Below, piece by piece: positions 12,515-23,993 of a stretch of 64,000 nucleotides of DNA. Under the pieces are notes generated by a model. That model saw nothing but the letters and a program-made list of their open reading frames with translations. It had not been told where the DNA came from and did no database searches. The DNA comes from Phialocephala subalpina (taxonomy: Eukaryota; Ascomycota; Leotiomycetes; Helotiales; Mollisiaceae). Position numbers and translations under genes: made by a program. Each line of letters opens with the position of its first letter. The first letter of the stretch is position 1. Location of the stretch: positions 1,083,770 to 1,147,769 of the forward strand of contig FJOG01000020.1 in the NCBI GenBank assembly GCA_900073065.1. The letters run 5' to 3'.

Positions 12515-12763
12515 ATGGCGCTAATGGCATTAGCTATCAACCACATTACTGCAATTCCTGCTAGCTGGGGTGTTAGCTATGTTGTATTGATCTATATCTA
12601 TTTAGGGAAGCTGAAGAAGAAGATGCAGGCCGAGAAGTTTCTAGAGGGTGGGACATTGAAGTGGGTTCGTGATAACCCTGGTATAAGAACCACACCTGTT
12701 CATGATATCAAAGATGAAGCTGGATTGCAGCAATCGATTCTTGAGTTGTATGGAAGACTTTAG
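12515..12763 (+). CDS. Possible small membrane protein (82 aa) inside a tandem duplication
   Basis: This is an intact ATG-to-stop frame of 82 codons. It has a hydrophobic segment near residues 12-31 (ending in YVVLIYIYLGKL), then a KKK basic stop-transfer-like patch and a hydrophilic tail. Most of it (from 12549) is repeated exactly in the next 250 bp, but the second copy lacks the first twelve codons and the ATG. I do not recognise the family, and no intron or promoter signal decides the case. Confidence 0.35.
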   Translation: MALMALAINHITAIPASWGVSYVVLIYIYLGKLKKKMQAEKFLEGGTLKWVRDNPGIRTTPVHDIKDEAGLQQSILELYGRL

Positions 12764-13048
12764 TTGGGACAGTGCGGTTTGAAATTAGAGTGGACCACCT
12801 GCAATTCCTGCTAGCTGGGGTGTTAGCTATGTTGTATTGATCTATATCTATTTAGGGAAGCTGAAGAAGAAGATGCAGGCCGAGAAGTTTCTAGAGGGTG
12901 GGACATTGAAGTGGGTTCGTGATAACCCTGGTATAAGAACCACACCTGTTCATGATATCAAAGATGAAGCTGGATTGCAGCAATCGATTCTTGAGTTGTA
13001 TGGAAGACTTTAGTTGGGACAGTGCGGTTTGAAATTAGAGTGGACCAC
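12549..13048. repeat. Perfect tandem duplication, two units of 250 bp
   Basis: Positions 12549-12798 are repeated without a mismatch that I can see at 12799-13048, directly adjacent. The dinucleotide CT at the junctions gives minimal microhomology. No terminal inverted repeats or target duplication are present, so this is a local duplication rather than a transposon. It is either very recent or an assembly artefact. Confidence 0.9.
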
Positions 13049-13538
13049 CTCCCCCACCCCACGAGCTGAAGGCTGAAACTCCACTGCAGACAAAAATACC
13101 ACCCTTTCCACTTGGCTCCGCTGCGCATCATTCAGCTTGCTGCTCGTCTCCAATCCCACGAATAGGAGGATCTACCGCCTCACCCTGCATAAACCTCACA
13201 ACAAGCAGTCAGCACCCGAAGAAGCAACTCTTTCGACACACACAAACACTCTCATATCGGACAATTTACTCGCATTGCATTACAATTCAGCTACTGTGAC
13301 GTCTACCACCAAACCCCGAATCGGACAACGCCAAATGAAATGCACTTCTTCCCCAACACTACAGGACGCCCCACTCCTTGCTCCATCTCCCTATCTCAAA
13401 ATCTCCAAGTGGAAGAAGAAACGACAAGAACAGAAACGAAGAAGAACAAGAACAGGGATTTTAGTACACGTATCCACCCATCGCCTCATCTCTTTCCCAT
13501 CCCCCAAACATGCCATCGCCGCAAAGTGATAGCCAGTC
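13049..13538. other. 3' flank of STU1
   Basis: No supported gene. The open frame 13137-13529 (+) is pyrimidine-rich low-complexity sequence downstream of STU1 and has no recognisable motif. Confidence 0.5.
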
Positions 13539-16500
13539 TCAGCTAGCAGCAGCAAGCTCTCTCTGCCTCTTCACAATATAGTAAGTAATCAAACTCTTCG
13601 GATCATCCCTCACACCACCAAGTGCTTCCCAGAATCTACCCTCCCCAACCCGCCCATGAACACTAACACNNNNNNNNNNNNNNNNNNNNAAAGCTCCACA
13701 GCATCCATCCTAACCCCACTTTCTGCACTCTCGAGACATCTCGCTGCCAATTTACACATAGCATCTACCTCCTCATCACTTGGAACAAACTCTTTCTTAA
13801 CTTCGAGAAGTTCCTTCAGGACATGTAGGCCCATAGATAGAGTGCGACAGCCTTCCAGAGTCATTTGTTCATTTTGGAGGCGAGAGGTGATGGTGTTGGT
13901 TGTTTGTTTGGGGTTGGAGAGTGTGACGAGCTCGTCGGCTAGGAGTTCAAGACCGCTGACGATATGGGCGCGGGCGTCGTAACAGCTGCGTGTTGCTAGG
14001 AGGGATTCTAAGCCTTTGGGAACATGGGGTCGGAAGGCTTCGCGGTCTTTCTTGTACATGAGTTTGATGGTAGCCAAAATCTGGGCTTTGACATCTTGGA
14101 CCTTCTCTGCTGGGAGAGAGATCAATGGTGATTCGAGGTATTCGAATAGACCGAGAAGTAGCACGTCGAATTTGTCGTCAGACCATGCTGCCTTGTTGTC
14201 TCTGATCAAGCCCTGGAGTTTGCGGAATCCATGAACATCGAGGGATTTGGCCTTGATCTTGGAGATGCCGCTATCGAGTAGCCGAGAGTTTTGCTTGAAC
14301 TTTTCTGGTGACATAGCTGGGGCTTTTGGAGAGTCAACTCCATCTGTACCAATCATACCATTAATGCCACTTCTGTTGATAATTGCAGCACCTCGGTCGA
14401 CGGCAACTTCTTCGAGAACTGGTGCTGTGATAGCTGGTTTTGGTGTTGTCTGATCATCTGTAGTGGAGAATGGGTCCTCGTAGACCTTCATGGACTTCAA
14501 CGGAGTCACAATATCGTCTTCGTCTGAATCATCAATAGTCTGATGTATGTTCTTGCCATGAGAATCCTTCAGTCCTGTTAGAGTTGGTACGACCATAGTG
14601 AAATCCTCGTCATTTTTGGCTGGGCTCGACGATGGCAGATTGTTCCTCATCGTAGGTTTCGGTCGCACTGGGCTAGCTTTAGGGGAGGGTGCGACTCTGC
14701 TGATTGTGCTCTTTGCTGGACTGGTATGGCTGGAATGGCTCGCATGACTTGAGTGACTGGTATTCGGCCTCTGGGGAGCTTTCTTGGGCGGACTATTACT
14801 GCTGGCGCTTGGTGTTCGGCCCTTGGTCACTCTTATTGAGGGACTCGTGTTCGTGTCACTATTACTAGGCCCGTGACCAGGGCGTCTGACAGAATAGGGT
14901 CCTGCTGTCGCAGGTCTCGCCGTCAACTCTGGTCGAGGGGCTGGACGGAATTTTGTTGGTCGCATTGGAGCGACAGACAAACCACCGTGGGCTACGGTCG
15001 TAGATTCGGGTCGGACTCTCATAGGAGCTGCGTCTGAGGAAGCTGAAGCTGTCGAAGACGACGAAACCGTTCTCATTGGCGAATTGAAGCTCGACATAGC
15101 TGAACCTGGTCTCGCGGGGAGGCTCTTGGTTGCTGCCAATGCAGCCCTCTTCTGAGCGAGCATAGTCTCTCTTAAGGATGGTTTTGGCGGACCACTTGTG
15201 CTTTTGGAGAACCCCATGCCTGGTCGAGCCTGAGCAACCACTTCTGGTTTCTTGGGAGAATTGGGGTTATCGGGCGCATTTTCTAATAGTCTCTGCTGAG
15301 TTGCGTCGAGTGTCGCCATAATCCTAGACAAAGTTAGCAATGTCTTCATGATAACGGAACGATTTACTCACGCTTCTGCCTTTGCAGGCCACATGAGAGC
15401 GAAGGCCCAGTAAGTAGAACGCATATTCTCTCTTACGCCTGGATTAGCATCTGCAAGGCCCTTCTTGATACACTTCTCAATCAACTCGAGTCCACCAGTG
15501 TGCTCAATGTGGCTCTTATGGTGAGCCTCTTTCTTTAGCAAAGTCTTGAGCCAGCCAGTGGCATAAGTCCTAGGCTGAACATTCTTGTCTTGGCAAGCCA
15601 TCCAAATATGCTGCATGATTCTGTTGGTGTATGAGACATTGCTGATAATGATATCAACAGTCGCATTTCCTTGTTGAGAGCTGATCTTTTTCGTGCCTCC
15701 GCAGAGTTTAATCAGATTCTGAAGCAACAATTCAACCATCGGATCCAGTCCTGGTCCCGCAGTTCGGGCAATTTCCTGGACAACACTACAGCCTTCCTTC
15801 GAAAGACTAGTTCTCAGCGAATTGACCGCCTTCAAAATTCCATCCAAAAGTGCCTTGATACCAGCAAGGAAGGCGTCGTGAAAGTCGCTAGGTGCATTTC
15901 CTGCATTGAGTCTGCGTAGCTTGGTGCAGCTTTGCTCTCTCTTTAACCAATTTTGCTCGGACTCCTTCCCTTCAAAAAATGGATGCATGTCCCTGAAAAT
16001 GTCTTCCAGCTCCCTCGTCGTATTGACATAAGAAGGCTCCACCTGCTCAACTTTTGCTTCGATTGTTGGCGTGGCTGGTCGAACGCTCGACATCGACGAA
16101 ACACTGTTAGAAAAGGTAGGCCGTGGTGGTATTGGTACCTCAGCAACCTCCTGCTCCACAGGCTCTGATGCTCCGCTGGGTGCTAGATACGGCGTAATAG
16201 CGTTGACTATTGCGGGCCGCACATTGAAATTCTTCAATTGTTTCTTCAGGTCAGATTTCGCAGCATTGGGTGCATTCCTAGGCGAGTTAGTAGAGACTCT
16301 GAGAAAGTCGGTAGATTTACATACTGAAAGAGTGCAATAACGGAATTCCTTGCCGTGTCCCTGACCATACCATCGGCGTCCTCGAGGAGATCCATGAAGG
16401 TCGTAACAAAGGGCTTGAACTGCATGCCGTGTTCCTGGTGCATCTGCCATCATTTAGTACTTTCATAGTATTGTTAACGTCGAATCAAGTACCTGAACAA

Positions 16501-16960
16501 GCCAATTCATCGAAGCTTCCTTCATCCTTGAATTTTTTCCTACCATTCCGGCATTTTTGACTATTCTTTCGACGTCCATTGGCGCCTGCTTCCAGAATGT
16601 TGTTAAACATACTGCGGCCAGCTGCCTATATTTCTCCTTTGGGTCACCTAACTTCTCGATCACCAAGGGCAATGTTCGCGCAGCTTCCTTGACAACATAT
16701 TTTGGTTCCTGTCGTGATAATCTCGTAAGGAGGTGATTCAGTGTCGAGAATCCGGCATTGACAATAGCAGCATGCGTGGATGTCATCGATATGCGCGAAG
16801 CCTCGAAGAGGGGGATAACACAAGGTTCGGGGACATTATTTTGCTTGATGCCAGACTTGACATTGTTGATGAGGTTGACTTTGGCATCGATAGAGGCATC
16901 GGTTCGTAATACAGCCAGTAGATTTGCGACCTGGTCTTCGTTGACCTTCTCTCCAGCCAT
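13539..16960 (-). CDS. STU1: Stu1/CLASP microtubule plus-end protein (interrupted by a 20-N gap)
   Basis: Exons 16960-16493, 16443-16325, 16277-15372 and 15323-13539 keep one frame across three GT-AG introns. The N-terminal part is made of alpha-helical HEAT/TOG repeats (MAGEKVNEDQVANLL..., RQLAAVCLTTFWKQAP). A second TOG-like region sits in exon 3. A long Ser/Pro/Arg-rich basic linker is in exon 4, and a helical C-terminal domain ends with DPKSLITYYIVKRQREL. Family role: CLASP proteins bind tubulin and stabilise spindle microtubules at kinetochores. The 20 Ns at 13670-13689 fall in the last exon. The frame before the gap and the conserved C-terminus after it are only compatible if the true gap length is a multiple of three, so 20 is not the real size. 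The start shown is the first ATG after the promoter it shares with the 17413 gene. Confidence 0.9.
13670..13689. other. Assembly gap of 20 Ns inside STU1
   Basis: Twenty unknown bases. They break the STU1 frame as drawn; the flanking coding sequence is otherwise intact. Confidence 0.99.
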
Positions 16961-17412
16961 TGTCAAGGAGGGGAATATTCCAGTGCTGTTGATGTGTTGT
17001 CAGTCAATGCGCAGAAAAGCGCGAATAATGTAACTCGGCGATCGAGGTACCACACAGCTTTGAACACCTTGAACCGGATTGAAAGGATCAGTACTTACAT
17101 GCAGAACTGCAGAGATGGAGCAATGTATTCGCAATGCGGCTGTAAACAAAACTTAATGCGGGCTGTCGTCGCGATAGATACAACGCGCTAGGATCCCGAT
17201 GCAATATCCCTGTCGGGCTAGGTCCAGGCACGCCGGGGCCAACTAGACTCGCCTGTATCTCATCGTCAACTTCCTGCCTATAATTACATATTTGGCTGCT
17301 CGTGCAACATTCTGATCTGGTTTTCTCCTTGCAAGTGGCTGGCATTTCTTTATAAAGGCATTTGAGTTATACGTTGTCCCTACATATTTCGTACTTTGCC
17401 TCAGGCTGTGCA
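16961..17412. promoter_or_regulatory. Divergent promoter, STU1 / metalloprotease-like gene
   Basis: 452 bp separate the two head-to-head start codons. A TATAAAG box at 17351-17357 lies 62 bp upstream of the rightward ATG. No TATA box is evident for STU1. Confidence 0.6.
17351..17357 (+). promoter_or_regulatory. TATA box
   Basis: TATAAAG lies 62 bp upstream of the ATG at 17413. Confidence 0.5.
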
Positions 17413-18321
17413 ATGACCGAAACAAGCCCAGTCCCACCTCTGGTATTCATGCCCCCTCAGTCCTCACGCACAGAAGCGCCTGCTCCATCTGCAACTCCAC
17501 TTCCTCCAGTCTCTCAAAAGCCTATAAGTACTCAGAACCCACCAGACATCAAGGCTACAAAAACTCCCCAATTCACGCTCCCGAAGCTTCGACTCGAAAT
17601 ACGAGACCTGAATCATGATGGGTCAGATGTCTTCCTCTCTGCTGTTGTGGCAAGCAAAGCATTAGCAGAGTCTGTTCGAAGTGTTCTGTCTCTATTATAC
17701 CGTTCTCCAGATTCGCCTACAACAACTGTCCCTCCCACACGCTCGGTAACACTCATCCTACGGCCCATGGACGGTGTGGCCTATACTACTGGCAGCGACC
17801 TAGACTCTGACCACAAGGAGATTCACTTCTCTCTCGACTACATAAATGGAATTGCGGCTTCTAGGAAGAAGGAGGAAATCATGGGAGTTTTGACGCATGA
17901 AATGGTACATTGCTATCAATACAATGCTTATGGCACATGTCCTGGCGGCCTGATCGAAGGCATTGCAGATTGGGTGCGCCTGAACGCGAACCTAAGTCCC
18001 CCACATTGGAAGAAAGAAGCTTCAGGCAATTGGGACGCTGGATACCAACACACTGGCTATTTCCTGCAGTATCTTGAGGACAGATTTGGTGCGGGTACTG
18101 TGAGGAGGATGAATGAGAAGTTGAGGATAGTGAGATATGAGGAGAAGAGATTCTGGACCGAGCTTATCGGAAGACCGGTCGAGCAGCTTTGGGGGGATTA
18201 CGCGAAGGCGGTTGGGAAGGAATTCAAGACTGAGGATGACGAAGGCGTCCTCGTCGAGAAAGAGGACGCAAGTACGCCCAGGGAGGCTGCAACGTCAGCC
18301 ACGAAAAACGAGTTGTTGTGA
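17413..18321 (+). CDS. Basic secretory protein-like zinc metallopeptidase
   Basis: Single exon of 302 residues, starting at the first in-frame ATG (MTETSPVPPL). After a Pro/Ser-rich N-terminal 70 residues comes a domain of the plant basic secretory protein family (PBSP, peptidases of plants and bacteria). It has the HEMVHCYQYN motif, an HExxH zinc-binding and catalytic site, followed by the family hallmark GLIEGIADWVR and the later AGYQHTGYFLQYLE region. The family is thought to be gluzincin-like metallopeptidases, although activity is poorly characterised. No signal peptide is visible at the N-terminus, unlike the secreted plant members, so this copy may be intracellular or the true start may differ. 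It is divergently paired with STU1. Confidence 0.85.
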   Translation: MTETSPVPPLVFMPPQSSRTEAPAPSATPLPPVSQKPISTQNPPDIKATKTPQFTLPKLRLEIRDLNHDGSDVFLSAVVASKALAESVRSVLSLLYRSPDSPTTTVPPTRSVTLILRPMDGVAYTTGSDLDSDHKEIHFSLDYINGIAASRKKEEIMGVLTHEMVHCYQYNAYGTCPGGLIEGIADWVRLNANLSPPHWKKEASGNWDAGYQHTGYFLQYLEDRFGAGTVRRMNEKLRIVRYEEKRFWTELIGRPVEQLWGDYAKAVGKEFKTEDDEGVLVEKEDASTPREAATSATKNELL

Positions 18322-18610
18322 AGATCAGCGTTGTTTTAGCGAGTCATATGTGATACCAGCCAGCATAAGGTCAGGCACAGCATTGGGTGCATCAACGGGG
18401 TATTTTATCATATGAGCGATGTTTATATCTTCTCTACCCAACCCCTCATGGCGCACAAGCTGCACTCGACTCTATTTTCTGTTTCATGGATTTATTTCCT
18501 TGCATTTCTGTCATTTCGTTGTTACCCAATCCCGATCCTCAAGTTTCCATTTTCCAACGCCAGTGGTTCAAATCTGACATGCCATCGTGACCGTTTGCTT
18601 TTCGCTGCCT

Positions 18611-18895
18611 TTAATGTCTTGACTGTGTAGCAAGCATTTGCGGACCTCGAGATAATGACCTAGATGAGGACGCAGAGGAATCTTGGGCATTGCTTCTTGA
18701 AAGCATAGCTCGACGAGCACTTTTCGATTGTCAGAAATCAGTCAACTGACGATGGGAGCACGAAACCCACGGAGCCTCCTTATGTTGAAAGACAGCCTTG
18801 TACTTTACGCCACCGAATGTCAAACTGAATGGCACCTGTTTGCCATTTCGCATAGCTTCATAGATCTGATCGTCGAGGGACATCCGAGAAGACAT
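18611..18895 (-). CDS. Possible small protein (77 aa, two exons)
   Basis: Reading leftward from an ATG at 18893-18895, the frame encodes a compact protein-like sequence (MSSRMSLDDQIYEAMRNGKQ...VPFSLTFGGVKYKAVFQ). It reads through to a stop at 18731 unspliced (54 aa). A 51-nt GT-AG intron (18770-18720, donor GTGGGT, acceptor AAAAG) would extend it in frame to a Ser-rich C-terminus ending at 18611 (77 aa). I do not recognise the family. Support is limited to a plausible amino-acid composition and consistent phase. Confidence 0.35.
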
Positions 18896-20344
18896 GTTGG
18901 AGGACTAAGAGTGGCTTCTAGTGGTATAGGGAGAGCTTTGCCGAACACTTAAAGAACGAGATCTTGGTTGAGGAATCGGATTTTCTAGAAGTCTACTTGG
19001 TGCGGAGCTGTTGGCACACCCAAGTGGGTGAGAGAGCTTCACTTATACATTAAGTAAATATTCTCTTACCGAGCCAAGAGGCTCTTCAAATACCGCAAAC
19101 ACATATGGCCGTGTTAGACTCATATTGAGACACGGCCGTAGCTTCATTCGTCCTCCTAATAACAAATTCGGACTACCAGACATCCTCAACATTCAAAATT
19201 CCCAATAAAGTCTACAGATGCCGATTCCCGCCATGTCAAAAGGCACCGAACAGAACTTTGACAAGACCTCGCAAGCATAAGCTGCTCCTCGCTGCGAGAA
19301 GGCTCATCCTAACAAGGGCGTTTCATCCGGGATGTGGATTCTGACTTTGACGTTGGAAGTTGCAAGGTAGTGGGTGATTGGTGGATGTATCCAGGTGAGA
19401 CGCTCTTCGGACGGTACTCGGGCGTCGGTTGCTGAGTGAAGCTCGAGGCGGCTAGTATTTTCTGGGCACGAGCTCTTCTTGTCTTCGAGTGTGAAGCGGT
19501 GTGAGCGTCATCTTTTTATAGCGAGGGGAAATATTGCAGATACGGGTACGTGCACGTGATCATATATCCTTCTTCGAGCCGTCCACAAATCCTCTGACTT
19601 GGTACATGAATTCTATAGACTTAACTCTTCGTGTGGTTTGTAAACCCCGCACCGGAATAAACATTAACTACCTCAAGGTTATATTACACAATTATGCTAA
19701 GGGCTTCCACGAGGAAAACAGCCTCGACATTCAAGTCCAGAAAACGTCCGAAATAGAGAGAAAGTCTCAAGTTCTCAAAATGTCGGTTATAATGTAGCTT
19801 CAAAGGATCTCTCTCAATGTCCGTATTGAAGCTCTGTATATATCAAAGGAGAACCTTTGCCAGCATGAGTAGACCCTGAATTTTGATGCTTTTGATGCGA
19901 TACCACAGTATCAAAAGCCACATGTGGCGTCAGGCTTATCTACGGCACTTTCTAAAGATAGCGGGGTCCCGCGCATTATCGTGCGTCGTAACCAACATCA
20001 CCCTTACATACCTTCTACTTCTTCTACACGCCTACCTTCTCCTCCTTCTTTCTCTTTTCCTAAATCTCAATCCAACAGTAGGCAATTGTCAAAATGCCTG
20101 CCGTTGTCGCAAAAGGTACGTCAGCCACACATCCAGAACACTCCACCATTTACCATGACATGATAGGCGAATCATGTGCCTCATGCGGCAAGCCCAGTGG
20201 CGGATTGCGCGGACCTCGAGGCAACAAGATTCGACGATCAAAAGTTCCCTTCCTACAATCAAACCTGCAGGAGCTGCCCTGCATCCCTTCTATTCTTCCT
20301 TTCCATCGACTTCCTAATTGTTCATTACCAAAAACTTCTACAAA
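18896..20344. other. Intergenic interval and leader of the 20345 gene
   Basis: About 1.45 kb. Just before the gene there is a second possible start at 20094 (AAAATGCCTGCCG) followed 20 nt later by a good donor (GGTACGTCAG). This could be an alternative first exon or an upstream ORF. I see no other supported gene. Confidence 0.45.
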
Positions 20345-21531
20345 ATGCCTCCTAACCCGGCTGCCCTAGGAATTGTGGTTGGAGTTTCAATCGCCGTCGC
20401 AGTAAGCTCCCATGGCCCCTCTTTGATGATTCTGCTAATGATTCTCAGGCTGCTATTGCTGTGTACGAGTCTCCACAAGCACGACAATTCGCTGAAGATG
20501 TTCGTCGAAAAATAGCGATTGCATTACACTCTCTGGGCGACGAGATCAATCCCCAGCCCAGGCAGCCTCGTTTCAACCGGCCTGAGGATGCAGAAGGATT
20601 CATGATGAGCCAAGCTAGGGGCGACCCAGGCATGGACGCAGATGAGGAGTCGAAGAGACGTCAAAGAGAGGAATTGATGTACTGGAACGCCGTACACCTC
20701 GAGAAGAAAGAGAAGGAACGTCAAATGAACGGACCTCGACCAGAGAACCGAAGCTGCGGATCAAGTTTTGATGATTTCCTCCACGAAGACCCTACAGGCG
20801 AGAAAGGAACATATGTCTACAATACTGGTACGGAGACGACTCAAGCTGAAGGGCTTCGGCAACGAGGCGTTCAAGGTCTGAACAGAGGCTCTTTCTATGC
20901 CAATCCTTTCGGAGACGAGCACAACATCGAGATGGACGAGCAGCGAGCTATCGATGCAAGCCTGATGGAACCCGATGTCTCCGAAAAGTACGAAGTCATG
21001 TCCGACATCTACTCCGCACAAGAAGATCCCAAGCCATCCCGTCAAACAATCGCCACTATCGCCGAGCAATTAATCGATACTTCCGAAGAGGCTGTCCCCG
21101 ACCCACCAGTATCCTTCCCTACAATGGAAGATCACTTCATGGGCGAGACTACCAATTTCACCAACATGGCAGAACGAGACGACTCAGCCTATGCCTCTAT
21201 TCACGCCTGGGCAGACAATGCAAACCAAAGCTTCTACTCGCCTCTCCCCGTCACTCCAGGAGCCGTCACACCTCAACAACAAGAAGTTCGTCCCAGCTCA
21301 CCTACATTCAGTGACCCCGATGTCTCGGTCCCAGGAAGCGGCATGGCTACACCAACCGACTCCGCCTCCTTGGCTGGCTCAGGCGAGGAGATCTGGGCAC
21401 CAAGAAGCGGAGCTACCAGTGAAGCAGACGTCATGAGCGTAGATGGTGAAGGCGTCAGCACACCTGGCACATGGACTGAAGTTGGCAGTGTTGTAAGTGA
21501 AGATGATGTTGGAGCTGGTGTTCATCATTAG
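20345..21531 (+). CDS. Membrane-anchored acidic protein, fungal hypothetical
   Basis: Exons 20345-20401 and 20449-21531 join in frame (379 aa) across a 47-nt intron (GTAAGC to CTCAG). The intron lies inside a hydrophobic N-terminal anchor (residues 7-24, GIVVGVSIAVA|AAIAVYE). The rest is hydrophilic and acidic: QARQFAEDVRRKIAIALHSL, a Lys/Glu-rich helix (about 95-120) and a Pro/Ser/Thr-rich C-terminal third. The arrangement suggests a single N-terminal membrane anchor with a large soluble domain, possibly in ER or the mitochondrial outer membrane. I do not recognise a named family. An alternative upstream start at 20094 is possible. Confidence 0.82.
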
Positions 21532-21945
21532 ATTTGCTGTTCGCTGCGGATACCAAATATGGGGTTGCTGGCGTTTTGGCTATAGGGGAATAGTGGCACA
21601 CAAGATGGTGAATCGGGATACATTTATTGGGATGGACATAGGCCTGGCGTAAAACGGAACTTGTCGATAGGTTACTAGGGATCAATTTGGACATTCTCAA
21701 ATTTTCAAAACTCAAACTTGGATTGGTTGCGTTAAAAATACTTGCGTTCATTGCTGAATTACTGTGCTGTACACTAACAATTAAAGATACAGGGATATCT
21801 TAGGTCCCTTCGTACAATCAAACCATCTAAGCTGTCATCTGTTCCGGACTCCATCCAAACGTTCCATGTTATCAATACGCCAGCCAATTCTCATGCTTAC
21901 ACTAAGCTTACAATTACTGTTTCCAAAACTTGAACGATGCTCGTA
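21532..21945. other. Convergent 3' region
   Basis: Shared 3' flank between the rightward gene ending at 21531 and MTC6 ending at 21946. I see no gene or repeat. Confidence 0.5.
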
Positions 21946-23993
21946 TTAAGACGGAACACCTTCATAGATGAACCCATTATCTGCCCTCCTCTTCCTCCTT
22001 CTCGTTGATTTTTTATTTCCCACCGCCTTTGCGAAAATTGTCAAGGCTGTAATAATGAGAACGATAACAGCCGCGACAGTAGGGACCTATTCTCATCATT
22101 AGAACTGCCTCCTGCCCAATCCAATGTACATATATAGAAGAGAAAACTCACCAAGATAACCCTCTTCCTGAAATCATCCTCCTGCGCCAACGTATCAGTA
22201 TACGGACAAGTAGCATTCGGTCCGCCAACAGTCCAACACATATTCACATCCAAACTATTGAAGTCAACCCAAGCGCTATTGTCTCTATGGCTGTCCCTCA
22301 TCGCTTGATTTAGATATGTATTCTCGAGCGCAGTTCGAGGGGCGGCAAAAGTATAGCCATCTTGACAAGCTTGATCGGCGTAGGTATATGAAATGGGATA
22401 TGTAGTGATGGTCCAGTTATAAGGTTGTCCTTGAGCTCGACAGGCTGCGTAGTATTTCTGCGAGCAGTCGGCGACGACCCAACGGCCGAGGAGGTCGATG
22501 TTGGCTGTTGCACAGCGGTAGAGAGAGGAGTTGTCGACACCGGAGTTGTTGTATGATTTTGGTTCTCCTAGTGCCCAAGACCAGATTGCAGCATAAGAAT
22601 AGTTTTGGTAAGGTATGAAATTGTCGCGAGCTGTGACGTTGAGGAGCGTGGCGTTTAAGAGAGGAGAGATGCCGCAGTTTGTTTCGTTTGAGGTAAGGTT
22701 GAGAAGAGGAAAGAGGTCTGATGTTGAACTCGTGGGATAGGGAAAGCTGGAGAGATCGGAAGTCATCGCCCAAGAGGAGTTGACTTGCGAGAGATCATCG
22801 GTGGATTTGCGGAGGAAGCAGCCTTGTGTCACCTTACCCTCGCCTGTTGCGTTAATGTCCGTCTGAAGATCTTGAATGTACCCGTTCGGGAAAATCAGTC
22901 CAGCATCAGCGGTGAAGTTGTATCCTGCTATCTGAGGATCAATGTGCCCCCACCCCAATAGCAACCGCCTGCCTTTTTGAAACTCCATGTAGCTTTCTGA
23001 TGGCCATCCGTCACCCGTGACGACGATATCATTTTCAATTGTCTCCGTGAAGTAGTAGTCCGAAACAGGCCGATACTCCTCGCTAACCTGATACCAAGAT
23101 CCATTCAGATTTGCGCGATCCGACCTCAAGTTGCTCGGTGTATAGAGGTACGAGGAGAGGTTTCCCGTGAACTGTGTCCCGATGTAATTCGGCAAAGTTG
23201 GTAAAGTGGACGGACTTGGAGCAGGGGAAGCCGGAGCTAATGTTGAGGCAGCGGCATGAAGATTGATCGTAACATATACGAGACTAGCACTCAAAGTGTT
23301 CTGAGTGTTCTGTATATAGTTGTATAGCTGACTTGTCAAAGTGGAAAGGTTGATAGTCGAGGTGCAAACAAACGGGCCTATCTGTATCAAAGGCTCGTTC
23401 GACGTATTAGGTAGGACCGCAATTGATGGCAAGGTTTCCCCAAGGGAAGATGCAGAGGTTGTCGAAAGAGTCGACGTTGGAGTAGCGGCTGATTCGGTGT
23501 CGGTGCCAGATGTCACCTGTCGAGCACTCACTCTAGCCGTGCCAGATGATGTGACCGCCGAGGAAGTCAATGCTAACGAAGTCAATCCCGCGATGGAGCT
23601 TGAACCAACACCTAAAGTGGTCGTTGAGGCTGGCTCAGTATTGGGAACTGAAGACGGAATCTGCACAGGACAAAAGGACCAGACATTCCTTCCTTCATCC
23701 CAATACAAGTCTATCTCGAACCTTCGAAACCCAGAAGCAAGAAGATTCGACAAGCAGTCGGCTGAATTGTCATCCTCATATCGAAGGAATGGGAAGCATG
23801 CCGCACTAAAAGATACGCCTGGAGTCGTAACATAATTAATTGGAACTCTCAGTCCCAAATCCCTTTGTGACTACAAATCGAGGCTTAGCACGTGAGACAA
23901 AAGTGAGAGGAAACAAGCATTCAATACCAGGAAAACAGTTGTGTAAGGAGGTTGAGGCTCTGCTCCAGCCGCCGGAGAGAAATTCTCACTCAT
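21946..23993 (-). CDS. MTC6: Maintenance of telomere capping protein 6 (Mtc6-like)
   Basis: Exons 23993-23928, 23870-22152 and 22086-21946 give 641 residues in one frame. The segment SQRDLGLRVPINYVTTPGVS, then SAACFPFLRYEDDN and RFEIDLYWDEGRNVWSFCPVQIP, matches the conserved N-terminal part of fungal Mtc6. The middle is Ser/Thr- and Asn-rich with many N-x-S/T sites and a Cys-containing C-type-lectin-like stretch. Exon 3 supplies one transmembrane helix (VPTVAAVIVLIITALTIF) and a short basic cytosolic tail (NKKSTRRRKRR). This predicts a type I membrane glycoprotein. The name comes from a yeast genetic link to telomere capping (cdc13); the biochemical role is unknown. The ATG in exon 1 is followed by a short non-hydrophobic leader, so a signal peptide is not obvious. 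Confidence 0.85.

Noticed and set aside
12549..13048. Tandem repeat considered as a CRISPR array or insertion sequence
   Set aside because: Only two adjacent identical 250-bp units without spacers, terminal repeats or transposase; CRISPR is not expected in a fungus.
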